From an uncultured Granulosicoccaceae bacterium (GTDB lineage Bacteria > Pseudomonadota > Gammaproteobacteria > Granulosicoccales > Granulosicoccaceae), in NCBI GenBank assembly GCA_938003855.1, contig CALKXD010000138.1:1-58618 (forward strand): DNA of 58,618 nucleotides. Direction: 5' to 3'. Both the position numbers and the translations under genes were made by a program. Below, piece after piece: positions 1 to 8,580 of this stretch. The notes under the pieces are model-generated. The model saw only the letters and a program-made list of their open reading frames with translations, made no database searches and was not told the origin of the DNA. Within the stretch, counting starts at the first letter, position 1. Each line of letters begins with the position of its first letter.

Positions 1-135
1 GTGCGGGTTTTAACTATTTCCTGAAAATCCGCATTATGAACAGATAGCTGGCACGCTTATTCCAGCAATTCGATATCGCACCCTGCAGTTGAGCTCTTTT
101 TCAGTACAGAAGTATCGCGAAACCCAAGATACTGT
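1..135. other. Window edge, possible tail of an upstream gene
   Basis: A forward reading frame is open from the window edge (codons from base 3) and stops at TAG 45-47. It would end in about 14 residues, too few to identify. A terminator-like hairpin lies about 90 bases further on, which fits a forward transcript entering from outside the window. I see no other gene here. Confidence 0.2.
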
Positions 136-159
136 ACCGCAAAGAAAGCGGTTTTTTTT
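136..159 (+). terminator. Rho-independent terminator
   Basis: ACCGC (136-140) pairs with GCGGT (148-152) across an A-rich 7-base loop, followed at once by a run of T to 159. The stem is short but the T tract is long. It probably ends a transcript from the gene left of the window and separates it from the peptide gene at 228. Confidence 0.65.
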
Positions 160-227
160 CTACTAGCCTCATAACCACATCAGCGAAATTTACTGATGCA
201 ATTCAATTCAACTGAGTAGATAGCAAA

Positions 228-419
228 ATGAAACCAACTACCACTCCCCCCGTAAACACCGCTAAATCTGCCATGGGATTTGCCAACCAGTCCACTGCCG
301 TCAAGCAACATATCCAAAAGACAAAACCCGCACCGCAGGCACAGCCAAAATCCAAAACTGCCATGGGCTTTGCCAACCAGCCAACAGCGGTTAAAAAGCA
401 CATTCAAAAAGAAGGCTAA
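228..419 (+). CDS. Small basic protein with a duplicated 19-residue motif
   Basis: This 63-residue protein is not a family I recognise. It consists of a Thr/Pro-rich leader, a motif at residues 13-31, a Pro/Gln/Lys linker and a second copy at 43-61. The motif runs K-[ST]-AMGFANQ-[SP]-TAVK-[QK]-HIQK; 16 of 19 positions are identical and the period is 30 residues. The protein is strongly basic, has no Cys, and shows no signal peptide or membrane segment. The copies differ at eight synonymous third codon positions, strong evidence that this strand and frame are translated and under selection. The gene lies 26 bases upstream of a DUF6065-like gene in the same direction, so the two are likely co-transcribed. 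No clear Shine-Dalgarno precedes the ATG. A modified-peptide precursor, a small nucleic-acid-binding protein or a protein-binding linear motif are all possible. Confidence 0.75.
   Translation: MKPTTTPPVNTAKSAMGFANQSTAVKQHIQKTKPAPQAQPKSKTAMGFANQPTAVKKHIQKEG
264..410 (+). repeat. Diverged in-frame direct repeat, two 57-base copies
   Basis: Copies at 264-320 and 354-410 encode the two motif units of the peptide at 228. Most base differences sit at third codon positions and are silent; only three of the 19 codons change the residue. The copies have therefore diverged for some time while the protein sequence was held constant. Confidence 0.85.
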
Positions 420-445
420 CCGGCCCCGGATAAAGAGCAGAGAAA

Positions 446-1279
446 ATGGCAGCGACTGCAATCAAAAACGACAGGACACAGAAGCCTGATAGTACACACC
501 AGGCCGCTGATCCGGTTATTACGTTTTTTAAGGCGTATCCCGAAACTCTGCCGGCAATGAGTGCCGACCGATCTGCGCTCGGCACCATTCCCGCCCAGGC
601 GTACCAATACTGCGAAGCGATGACAACGGCATCAGCATTCGGCTGGTACGCCTTTCCTGCAGCCGATCTTCAGCTGTGGTTTGATGGCGTTGATATTTAT
701 CGGGCACACGGTGACGAGTGGCATCGCTTAGCATCAGAACAACTGCCTGGCATGGAACACTGGTGGAACCCGAATTGTCCTGACCACCTGGCCGATATGG
801 CCCCGCCGTTTGTGACCAGCCTGGGCATTCCCGGGTACCTACAAATTTGGTCAGGCTTGCTTGTTTCCACCCGAAAAAACTGGAGCATACTGGTTAGGCC
901 ACTGGCAAATGCACAGAAGTCCAACCAGCTGTTTTGCTTCGAGGGAATAGTCGAAACCGACCACTTTCAGCCCGCGCCGTTATTTATAAACCTGAAGCTG
1001 CTGGTCACCAATACCATCATTAATATTTCAGCACACGAACCCTTATTTCAGGTGCAACCGCTGCATCGCGATTGTTACTCCCGGGACACCCTGAATGCCT
1101 CTGACCACAGAAATATTAGTATGGATCAACCCGACTCGGCCGGCATGACCGATTTAGATTGGGGTGGATTTCAGAAAACCATCCGTAGCGCCGACCCGGG
1201 CAACGATATGCATTCCGCCGGGCAGTACGCCACTACTACACGGAAACGCGCGCGCAAAACCACCCCTATCCTGCGCTAA
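446..1279 (+). CDS. DUF6065-like protein
   Basis: A 277-residue soluble protein. The order of landmarks matches my recollection of the DUF6065 family: a conserved region with FGWYAFP near residue 64, a W-x-D-G segment, a PGYLQIWSG strand followed by an aromatic/basic stretch and a PLAN loop near 150, then GIVETD near 167 and an EPLFQVQP segment near 200. These look like strands of a compact beta-rich fold; the biochemical role of the family is unknown to me. The last ~60 residues are polar and probably disordered, ending in a basic cluster. No signal peptide or membrane segment is seen. A purine-rich stretch (GAGCAGAGAA) lies just before the ATG. The 26-base gap to the repeat-peptide gene suggests one transcript. 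Family assignment is from memory, not a search. Confidence 0.65.
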   Translation: MAATAIKNDRTQKPDSTHQAADPVITFFKAYPETLPAMSADRSALGTIPAQAYQYCEAMTTASAFGWYAFPAADLQLWFDGVDIYRAHGDEWHRLASEQLPGMEHWWNPNCPDHLADMAPPFVTSLGIPGYLQIWSGLLVSTRKNWSILVRPLANAQKSNQLFCFEGIVETDHFQPAPLFINLKLLVTNTIINISAHEPLFQVQPLHRDCYSRDTLNASDHRNISMDQPDSAGMTDLDWGGFQKTIRSADPGNDMHSAGQYATTTRKRARKTTPILR

Positions 1280-1310
1280 GTTACCGCCAGCTGATTGTCA
1301 GAAAATAGCA

Positions 1311-2936
1311 TCAGTCCCTGGGAACTCCGGCAATTTCAAGGTTTGACGCGATTTTCTCTCCAATCGAATACATCGCGCTGGGCGATCGACTGCGGTAGCT
1401 GCTGGTCGTAAAGCCAGGGTCGCTACGTAGCAGTTTTTTGACTATTTTTTCCGCCTCGGTCATTTTTCCACGCTCCACCTGAACCGCAGCCAGTGTGCGT
1501 AAGTTAGAGGTGTGATCCGGGTTAAGTTTATATCCGCACTTCGCATGGGATGCTGCTTTATTAATATTTCCAGCAGCATAGTAGGCAGCCGCGGCACAGG
1601 TGTGAAACAGCGACAGTTGTGGATCGAGCGGTGACAGCTGGAACATTTTTTTAGCAGCAGCAACTGCCTGCTCCCCTTGCCCTTCCTGATAAGACAACGC
1701 TGCCGCCTGGCAAGCGTACACCAATGGCTCATTGGGGTTTGTTTTACAGGCCGCTTTATAGGTTTCTAACCCGAGATCGGGATCCCGGTGCATGTGCGTT
1801 TCTATAAGACCTTTCATGGTCAGGCCCAGCGCATGACCGGAGTTGACCTCCAGTGCTTTGGTGCAGTGCTCTACCACTTTATTTTTGTCGTTTTCATCGA
1901 TTTTCTGTGACCAGCCCCCGCTGCGATTAAGCTTTAGCATGTACCACTGTGCCAATCTGGCATGAGCGGTGGCCTGCTGTGGCTGTCTGGCAACAACATC
2001 TGCCAGCAGGTCTCTGGCCAGATCAAATTTACCACTGTGCATATGGTAGACGCCACCGAGAAGCTTCGTGTACAGGTCAAGTCCCGACATCGGCTCTGTG
2101 GCTGCGCGCTGGTACTCCCTGTTCAACACCGCCCCCATAACCGCTTTTGCTACTTTATTGAGAAGCCCGTCATACACTTCGTCATCGTAAATCAACTCAT
2201 CGACATGACACCTCAGATATTCCGTCCACATCACATCAAGCGTTCGGGTTTTTGCGAGTTCGATGGTAACGACTGCCCTGCCCGCCGCACAATAATAACT
2301 GCCAGAGACAACGTAGTCGGCATTCAGACGCTCGAACAGTTCACCGGGTTGCCAACTGAGATCTCTATACTGCGTTGTGCTCAGCCTGGAAATAACATTC
2401 GTTAAAGGAGACGCCGATAACCCTGCAATGACATTGGCGGCCACGACCTCGCCAATGACAAATTCCTTCGCGTCTTTAGCGCCAAGGTAGCGAAGCGGAA
2501 TAACAGCGATCGACGGCAGTTCCCGCACGGGTTCCAACACCAGTGCGTTTTGACTGACGACAATATCGGAGCTGGTAGATCGAGCAGAGGGCCCCTGTTG
2601 TCGGGCAAATGTCGCTATGTAGTTCCCAGCGGGTACATCAATGCGGACCGTCGAATTGCTGCCGGCATTTTTATAGTACTTTCTAAGGGATTTTCTGACC
2701 AGCCTGGCTATGTTTCGGACGTAGGGATCTGCCGGGTCGAAATCGGCTCCCTTACCAAACGCTTCCACCGCAATATTGTAGGAGCGGATGAATTCCGCGC
2801 CGTCCTCTACCGTCTGCCTGACTACATAGCTCAGGAATTTACGCAACCGTTGTGACTTTTTAAAATCGCCGCTCTGCAGAATGAGTTCGAGTTGCTCGAA
2901 AATCTCATCGCTTGCTGGCGATGGTGCAGAATCCAC
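1311..2936 (-). CDS. Winged-helix-like / TolB-like / TPR regulatory protein
   Basis: 541 residues from a GTG with a GGGAG upstream. The N-terminal ~100 residues match the domain at the front of many proteins annotated 'adenylate cyclase' or 'TPR protein' in Proteobacteria (RLRKFLSYVV, then SYNIAVEAFGKG, FDPADPYVRN and an RLVRKSLRKYY helix), a probable winged-helix DNA- or protein-binding module. Residues ~138-250 resemble the TolB N-terminal domain (PSIAVIPL, then DYVVSGSYY). The rest is TPR helices. I see no cyclase catalytic motif, so cyclase activity is unlikely. No signal peptide is visible. It ends close to the convergent DUF6065-like gene. A one-component regulator or scaffold is the best guess; the target is not evident. 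Confidence 0.75.
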   Translation of the reverse strand: MDSAPSPASDEIFEQLELILQSGDFKKSQRLRKFLSYVVRQTVEDGAEFIRSYNIAVEAFGKGADFDPADPYVRNIARLVRKSLRKYYKNAGSNSTVRIDVPAGNYIATFARQQGPSARSTSSDIVVSQNALVLEPVRELPSIAVIPLRYLGAKDAKEFVIGEVVAANVIAGLSASPLTNVISRLSTTQYRDLSWQPGELFERLNADYVVSGSYYCAAGRAVVTIELAKTRTLDVMWTEYLRCHVDELIYDDEVYDGLLNKVAKAVMGAVLNREYQRAATEPMSGLDLYTKLLGGVYHMHSGKFDLARDLLADVVARQPQQATAHARLAQWYMLKLNRSGGWSQKIDENDKNKVVEHCTKALEVNSGHALGLTMKGLIETHMHRDPDLGLETYKAACKTNPNEPLVYACQAAALSYQEGQGEQAVAAAKKMFQLSPLDPQLSLFHTCAAAAYYAAGNINKAASHAKCGYKLNPDHTSNLRTLAAVQVERGKMTEAEKIVKKLLRSDPGFTTSSYRSRSPSAMYSIGEKIASNLEIAGVPRD

Positions 2937-3455
2937 TGGTAACGTTGCTCCCTACCTTCAATCCATCTTCAGTCCGTTGACGATAGACCAAAGTACTATT
3001 GAATTAAGTAAGAATTCCAGGTCAGACTAGTATTTAGACACGAATAATACACTGTTGCAAACACTAACACCTCAGTTGCGAACCAGCAATCAATTACAAA
3101 GAGTCAGTATTGTCAGAACAACCAGGCCTCGGAAATCTGCAGCCGTGTTACAAAGCCGCTATCCCAGACCGTCATGATGTGACAACACTATTTGATGATC
3201 GCTATACCGCAAAAACAATATCTTTTTGCGGGTGGGGTGTCGATGCGCCGGGAAGCTGTTCAGAACAATAGCGCGATCTACGATCGATACAGCCGCACGG
3301 CAGAACTCAAAAAACACACGGCTCTCTGTGATAGCGCGAAAAAACCCTCTGCGCTCGGGCAGTCGCCTAAGCCGTCAGTTAACCGCGAAATCACAGAACC
3401 GGATGCAGAAACAAAAAAGGCTCGACGTCTTCAAACGTCAAGCCTTTGATTTGTA
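2937..3455. other. Intergenic region between regulator gene and tRNA
   Basis: About 520 bases with no convincing gene. It should contain the promoter of the leftward gene at 1311-2936 and, at its right end, the tRNA terminator. Open frames on the forward strand run into the tRNA and lack family resemblance. Confidence 0.5.
3408..3447 (-). terminator. Terminator of the tRNA-Arg gene
   Basis: AAAGGCT-C-GACGT (3416-3428) pairs with ACGTC-A-AGCCTTT (3435-3447), with one mismatch, around a CTTCAA loop. On the minus strand the hairpin is followed by a T-rich tract (complement of 3409-3418). It lies directly downstream of the tRNA. Confidence 0.75.
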
Positions 3456-3532
3456 TGGCGCGCCCGGAAGGATTCGAACCTCCGACCACCTGGTTCGAAG
3501 CCAGGTACTCTATCCAGCTGAGCTACGGGCGC
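3456..3532 (-). tRNA. tRNA-Arg (anticodon TCG)
   Basis: Reading the minus strand, a 77-base cloverleaf is seen: acceptor GCGCCCG pairs with CGGGCGC, then discriminator G and an encoded CCA. The D arm has AGCTCAGCTGGATAG, the anticodon stem CCTGG/CCAGG holds loop CTTCGAA, and the T arm carries GGTTCGAATCC. The anticodon is TCG, decoding CGA. It is followed by an intrinsic terminator. Confidence 0.95.
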
Positions 3533-3599
3533 ACAGAAATGAGGAATCCCCCACTTACCGCTATTGTAAGTCGGTAGCGGCCAGATTAACAGTCTTGAT

Positions 3600-4445
3600 T
3601 CAACTTGAGGCCACTACCAGCTGCTTTTGTCTGCCCAGGCCTTCGATTTCCAGCGTGACGACATCGCCCTCCTTGAGATAGGTCTGGGGATTCATACCCA
3701 TACCAACGCCCGGCGGCGTTCCGGTAGAAATGACATCCCCGGCCTGCAAGCTCATAAACTGAGAGACGTAGGACACCAGAAACGGCACTTTGTATACCAT
3801 CGTCGAGGTTGAACCGTTCTGACGCGAGTCCCCGTTTACCTCTAACGACATAGCCAGTTGCTGCGGATCGGCGATCTCGTCGCGAGTCACCAGCCAGGGA
3901 CCGATGGGCCCGAAGGTATCAGCAGATTTTCCCTTCACCCATTGTCCGGAACGCTTGATTTGAAAATCGCGCTCGGAGATATCATTGACCACACAGTAGC
4001 CGGCAATATGCTCATAGGCGTCAGCTTCATCAATGTACTTTCCATCTTTACCGATCACAACCGCCAACTCGACTTCCCAATCCAGAGCGACTGATGTGCG
4101 CGGTGTTTCGATATCGTCGTTAGGCCCACAAATCGCCGAAGTTGCCTTGAAAAAAATCACCGGCTCGGGCGGTACGTCGAGTCCGGATTCCTCAGCATGA
4201 TCGGAATAATTCAAGCCAATACAGATAAATTTGCCAACACCGTTGACGCAAGCCCCGAGCCGCTCACCAGCATTGATTTCCGGCAGCGTCTGGAGATCAA
4301 GGGCACTGATCGAAGCCAGGGAAGCATCGCTGATAGCAGCACCGTTAATGTCGCCGACATGGCCCGATAAATCGCGGATTTTTCCGTCCGCGTCAAGAAT
4401 TGCAGGTTTCTCCTGTCCAGCTGGCCCAATGCGCAAAAGTTTCAT
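3600..4445 (-). CDS. Fumarylacetoacetate hydrolase family protein, likely 2,4-diketo-3-deoxy-sugar-acid hydrolase
   Basis: 281 residues, typical of the FAH superfamily (C-C bond hydrolases using Mg2+ or Mn2+). The core shows the loop CIGLNYSDHA, the metal-ligand segment DWEVELAVVIG (Glu-x-Glu), then VVNDISERDFQ, KSADTFGPIGPW, and the C-terminal STGTPPGVGMG signature. This is the subgroup annotated as ureidoglycolate lyase or 2,4-didehydro-3-deoxy-L-rhamnonate hydrolase. The next gene upstream on the same strand (95-base gap) encodes an SDR that resembles 2-keto-3-deoxy-L-fuconate dehydrogenase. Together the pair would oxidise and then split a deoxy-sugar acid to pyruvate and lactate. The exact substrate is inferred from this pairing. 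Start is an ATG with GAG upstream. Confidence 0.85.
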   Translation of the reverse strand: MKLLRIGPAGQEKPAILDADGKIRDLSGHVGDINGAAISDASLASISALDLQTLPEINAGERLGACVNGVGKFICIGLNYSDHAEESGLDVPPEPVIFFKATSAICGPNDDIETPRTSVALDWEVELAVVIGKDGKYIDEADAYEHIAGYCVVNDISERDFQIKRSGQWVKGKSADTFGPIGPWLVTRDEIADPQQLAMSLEVNGDSRQNGSTSTMVYKVPFLVSYVSQFMSLQAGDVISTGTPPGVGMGMNPQTYLKEGDVVTLEIEGLGRQKQLVVASS

Positions 4446-4540
4446 AGTCGCTCGTTATCCGATATCAGTAAGGAAGGGTGGCGGCTGAGAGCACCTTGTC
4501 TCGCTGGCCAGATCACCCGTTAGTCATCAAATACTACGGC

Positions 4541-5323
<783 letters not shown>

Positions 5324-5362
5324 CTATTTTTTATGACTGCCATACTTTTGGAACGAGTTTCA

Positions 5363-6973
5363 ATGCCACCCTCAGAAACAAAGACGCGCGAACAATACGA
5401 TTTTATTATCGTTGGTGCCGGTTCAGCTGGATGCGTATTGGCAAACAGGCTGTCTGAGAACCCCGCTAACAAAGTGCTCCTTCTGGAGGCTGGTAACAGG
5501 GATTGGAATCCCTGGATACACGTTCCTGTCGGGTATTTTAAAACAATGCATAACCCGAAGTTTGACTGGTGTTACCTAACTGACCCGGACCCGGGTATCG
5601 CCGGCCGACGTTTGCAATGGCCACGCGGCAAGGTGCTGGGTGGATCAAGTTCCATCAATGGCCTGCTGTACGTGCGCGGACAACGTGAAGACTATGATCG
5701 GTGGGCAGAGCTCGGCAACAGCGGTTGGGACTATAACAGTATTCTGCCTTACTTTAAAAAATCCGAGGATCAATCACGCGGCGAGAACCATTTCCACGGC
5801 AGCAGGGGACCGCTTAAAGTATCCGATCTGCGTTTGCGGCGGCCAATCGCCGATCACTTTATTGCCGGTGCGACAGAGTGCCAGATACCACTCAATGACG
5901 ACTATAACGGTGAGAACCAGGAAGGGATTGGCTACTTTCAGCAAACAGCCCATAACGGTTTTCGCTGGAGCACCGCAAAAGGCTTCTTAAAGCCAGCACG
6001 CAATCGCACCAACCTGACCGTACTGACCAATGCACATACCAACCGCATAATATTCGATGAGGGTGACGCCTGCGGCGTTGAGTACCACCGCAATGGCCAG
6101 ACGTGTGAGGCAAAAGCAAGCGCTGAAGTCATACTGTCAGCTGGGGCAATCGGCTCACCGCAGATTTTGCAATGTTCCGGCATCGGAGAAGGCAAACATC
6201 TGCAGAAGCTTGGTATTCCGGTGGTGCACAACCTGCGTGGCGTCGGTAAAAACCTGCAGGATCACCTGCAGATCAGGGTGGTTTATAAAACACGTGAGCA
6301 GACCCTGAACGACGAACTCAACAGCGCCTGGAAGCGAGTTAAAGTCGGCATGCAATACGCGGCTTTCCGCACCGGACCACTGACTCTGGCCGCCAGCCAG
6401 GTGACCATTTTCACACGCTCCTCACCCGAGGTAGAGCGACCGGACATACAATTTCATATGCAGCCATTAAGCGCTGACAAACCCGGTGAAGGCGTGCATG
6501 ATTTCTCGGCATTTACTGCGTCTGTTTGCCAACTCAGACCAGAGAGCCGTGGCGAGATAAACATCAAAACCCCCAATCCGCAGGATCACCCGTCGATCGA
6601 GCCGAACTACCTGTCGACAGATCTGGATTTGCGCACGGCGGTTAACGGGCTTAAGGTGGCACGCAAGATAGCCGCAGCACCGTCATTGGCTCCACACATC
6701 ATCGATGAGTACGTACCAGGCTACGCCTATGAAACCGATGAGCAACTGGAACTGGCTGTGCGCCAGTTTAGCCAGACCATCTACCACCCGGCTGGCACTT
6801 GTAAAATGGGCAGCGACAACCACGCTGTCGTGGATGACCAGCTTAGAGTTCACGGTGTTGGCAAACTGCGCGTGGTCGACGCCTCTATCATGCCCGAGAT
6901 CGTCTCCGGCAATACCAACGCGCCAACGATTATGATTGCCGAGAAAGCCTCGGATATGATTTTGTCCAACTAA
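5363..6973 (+). CDS. GMC-family flavin alcohol dehydrogenase
   Basis: 536 residues from the ATG at 5363; an in-frame ATG at 5333 would add ten residues. A longer open frame back to 5021 lies inside the divergent SDR gene and is not protein-like. The FAD dinucleotide fold has Gly18-x-Gly20-x2-Gly23 and Glu42. GMC signature 1 is at 87-100 ([14 protein letters not shown]) and signature 2 is the [15 protein letters not shown] segment. His475 in [10 protein letters not shown] and Asn519 in GNTNAP form the expected catalytic pair. The closest annotated relatives are choline dehydrogenase-like alcohol dehydrogenases; the His-Asn pair fits an alcohol or aldehyde substrate. No signal peptide is seen. 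It is divergent from the sugar-acid pair, so the three genes may share a control region of about 90 bases, but a shared pathway is only inferred. Confidence 0.88.
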   Translation: MPPSETKTREQYDFIIVGAGSAGCVLANRLSENPANKVLLLEAGNRDWNPWIHVPVGYFKTMHNPKFDWCYLTDPDPGIAGRRLQWPRGKVLGGSSSINGLLYVRGQREDYDRWAELGNSGWDYNSILPYFKKSEDQSRGENHFHGSRGPLKVSDLRLRRPIADHFIAGATECQIPLNDDYNGENQEGIGYFQQTAHNGFRWSTAKGFLKPARNRTNLTVLTNAHTNRIIFDEGDACGVEYHRNGQTCEAKASAEVILSAGAIGSPQILQCSGIGEGKHLQKLGIPVVHNLRGVGKNLQDHLQIRVVYKTREQTLNDELNSAWKRVKVGMQYAAFRTGPLTLAASQVTIFTRSSPEVERPDIQFHMQPLSADKPGEGVHDFSAFTASVCQLRPESRGEINIKTPNPQDHPSIEPNYLSTDLDLRTAVNGLKVARKIAAAPSLAPHIIDEYVPGYAYETDEQLELAVRQFSQTIYHPAGTCKMGSDNHAVVDDQLRVHGVGKLRVVDASIMPEIVSGNTNAPTIMIAEKASDMILSN

Positions 6974-7323
6974 GCACTGTAGGCAGCGAGATCAATTGAA
7001 CCCGGTAATTTCTGCCATCTACTATAGCCATGACCCGCAAAGCGGGACGATCAGACAGAGTGCCGGCGACACACTGGACAATATCGGGCGTGCAGCAACG
7101 CTATTGCTTACCCGGCTTTAGCCCCGCCCCTCCAGGTGCACTACTAATTAGTGCCCATCCAGAAACAAGCGCTACTGCGTACCACTCAGGCGCGCAATCT
7201 TTTGCCGATCACATGGTGTTACTTAAGAACAACTAAGCGCCTACATGTGGTAGGCAAAATCTCACGCAACTGAATGATCCTCGCGACACCCTGTTTCTGG
7301 ATCGGCACTAATTAACCGCAAAA
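6974..7323. other. Intergenic region, no gene seen
   Basis: About 350 bases between convergent genes (GMC dehydrogenase and a small lipoprotein). One short open frame at 7030-7236 has no family resemblance, no ribosome-binding site and a composition expected of noncoding DNA. I see no strong terminator. Confidence 0.4.
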
Positions 7324-7809
7324 TCACAGCGGTATAGCGATATCTCTGCCTACCAGTACGCAATCATACTGCTGCTCCCCGGCACCATTGTGAAGGCCAA
7401 ACTGCAAAACAGTATTGGCCGACGTGATATCGCGCAGTACATGCGTGGTTATCGTCGGTGACGCAATGGTGATCTCATCCGAGCTCGCATCGAGAGCGGC
7501 GGTACGGTTCCAGTAGACCTGACCAAGATGCCCAAAGTCTGCGGTACCGGAGCGCTGAAAAAAAACACTGTCCGTGTAGGTCAATTGCGAACTGCTGACA
7601 CTGCATAACCACTGCCTGTCAACCTCGGTATACAGCAGTTCAGCGTGATCAAATGCCGGGGCATCACACTGCAAACCAGAGTCATCAAGCGGCGAGTCTG
7701 CGATGATCGACTCTGCAACGGGTTCATCGCTGCCACCACAGGCGCTAAGCAGAAACGAGCTCAGCAGAATCACAAGCGAAACCCTATTTATCTCAACGGC
7801 GCGAACCAT
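7324..7809 (-). CDS. Small predicted lipoprotein of unknown function
   Basis: 161 residues from the ATG at 7809 (a GTG at 7824 would add five). The N-terminus has a basic start, a hydrophobic stretch and the lipobox LLSAC, followed by GGSDEP, so the mature protein should begin with a lipidated Cys. The acidic residues after the Cys, with no Asp at +2, suggest outer-membrane sorting by the Lol system. The mature part is a ~130-residue beta-rich domain with three further Cys, two of which could pair. I do not recognise a family. It is single, convergent with the GMC gene. Confidence 0.65.
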   Translation of the reverse strand: MVRAVEINRVSLVILLSSFLLSACGGSDEPVAESIIADSPLDDSGLQCDAPAFDHAELLYTEVDRQWLCSVSSSQLTYTDSVFFQRSGTADFGHLGQVYWNRTAALDASSDEITIASPTITTHVLRDITSANTVLQFGLHNGAGEQQYDCVLVGRDIAIPL

Positions 7810-7981
7810 TTGCAAAACCCACACTGGTTTGAATAGCGTTAAGCGTAGTTCAGCCTGTCAGAAATGCAGATCAGAAGCCGCCTGCACCCTCCACGCAAGC
7901 ACCCTCCACAGCTGCCGCGGGTTACCGCTACAAATCAGCCGGCAACCGTTATACTTGCTGTTTTCAACCAGAGGCAAGCCC

Positions 7982-8257
7982 ATGGTCACGTCAATTTTAT
8001 TACTGCGCGCAAAGCGCGGCACCGTCAAATCACTTGCAGAGGACCTGGCCTCACGCAAAGGAATTTCCGAGGTTTACTCCGTCAGCGGCAATTTCGATCT
8101 GGTCGCCATCGCCCGCGTGCCCAACAACGATGCACTGGCTGATCTGGTGACCTCAGAACTCGCGTCGATCGAGGCCATCACACACAGTGAAACCATGCTG
8201 GCGTTTCGCGCATTCTCCCGGCACGACCTACAATCTATGTTCTCGATTGGCAGTTAA
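7982..8257 (+). CDS. Stand-alone Lrp/AsnC ligand-binding (RAM) domain protein
   Basis: 91 residues from ATG 7982. It begins MVTSILLLRAKRG and shows the alpha-beta sandwich of the AsnC C-terminal domain: a VYSVSGNFDLVAIARV strand pair, a helix with LADLVTSEL, then ITHSETMLAFRAF. There is no helix-turn-helix, so it cannot bind DNA in the Lrp manner by itself. Such small proteins assemble into dimers or octamers, sense amino acids and may modulate full-length Lrp proteins. The annotated frame upstream of 7982 is open but unrelated to the family. The next gene is 320 bases away, so it is probably monocistronic. Confidence 0.85.
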   Translation: MVTSILLLRAKRGTVKSLAEDLASRKGISEVYSVSGNFDLVAIARVPNNDALADLVTSELASIEAITHSETMLAFRAFSRHDLQSMFSIGS

Positions 8258-8580
8258 GCAATCGCACCGCTGCGTGCCCCTTCCCCACTGAATAAGTACG
8301 GTCCCAGGCAGCGTTTATAACGCCTGGCTTTACGGTGCTTTGACGCGCGTATGTCACTGACTCCACTATACTTGACCTTGCTACTACTCAATCACTTGCA
8401 ACGGCATGAACAGATCCTTTGAATTATCTTTGCTGCAGATGATCTCACCTCCCGTATCCAGCGTATCCCGTCGGTATACCACTCTTTAGACCGATTGACA
8501 GTCGCTGGAACCCCAAAGCAATCTCCAGCTCATCAGCAACCGTTCGTAACAAAATCACTTTAAAGTTACCAGGCCAATCA
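8258..8580. other. Intergenic region upstream of the RND pump
   Basis: About 320 bases. The left part holds a weak hairpin (8304-8327). The right part should contain the promoter of the RND operon; I cannot pick a convincing -35/-10 pair. No regulator gene of the TetR or MarR type lies beside the pump. Confidence 0.4.
8304..8330 (+). terminator. Weak hairpin, possible terminator of the RAM-domain gene
   Basis: CCAGGC (8304-8309) can pair with GCCTGG (8322-8327), with partial pairing inside the loop, followed by CTTT. The T run is short, so termination may be inefficient. Confidence 0.3.

Noticed and set aside
1311-2936. Adenylate cyclase activity
   Set aside because: The common annotation of this family; no cyclase catalytic motif is visible, only winged-helix, TolB-like and TPR parts.
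1-3532. tRNA-linked genomic island left of tRNA-Arg
   Set aside because: Tempting because accessory-looking genes abut the tRNA 3' end, but no integrase and no second copy of the tRNA 3' end were seen in the window.
3192-3681. Forward open frames across the tRNA-Arg
   Set aside because: They run through the tRNA and terminator and into an opposing gene; no family resemblance or ribosome-binding site.
5363-6973. Choline dehydrogenase BetA
   Set aside because: The GMC fold fits but no betaine aldehyde dehydrogenase or choline transporter is adjacent, so a specific BetA call is not justified.
7030-7236. 68-codon forward frame
   Set aside because: No recognisable family or signal; lies in a convergent gap.
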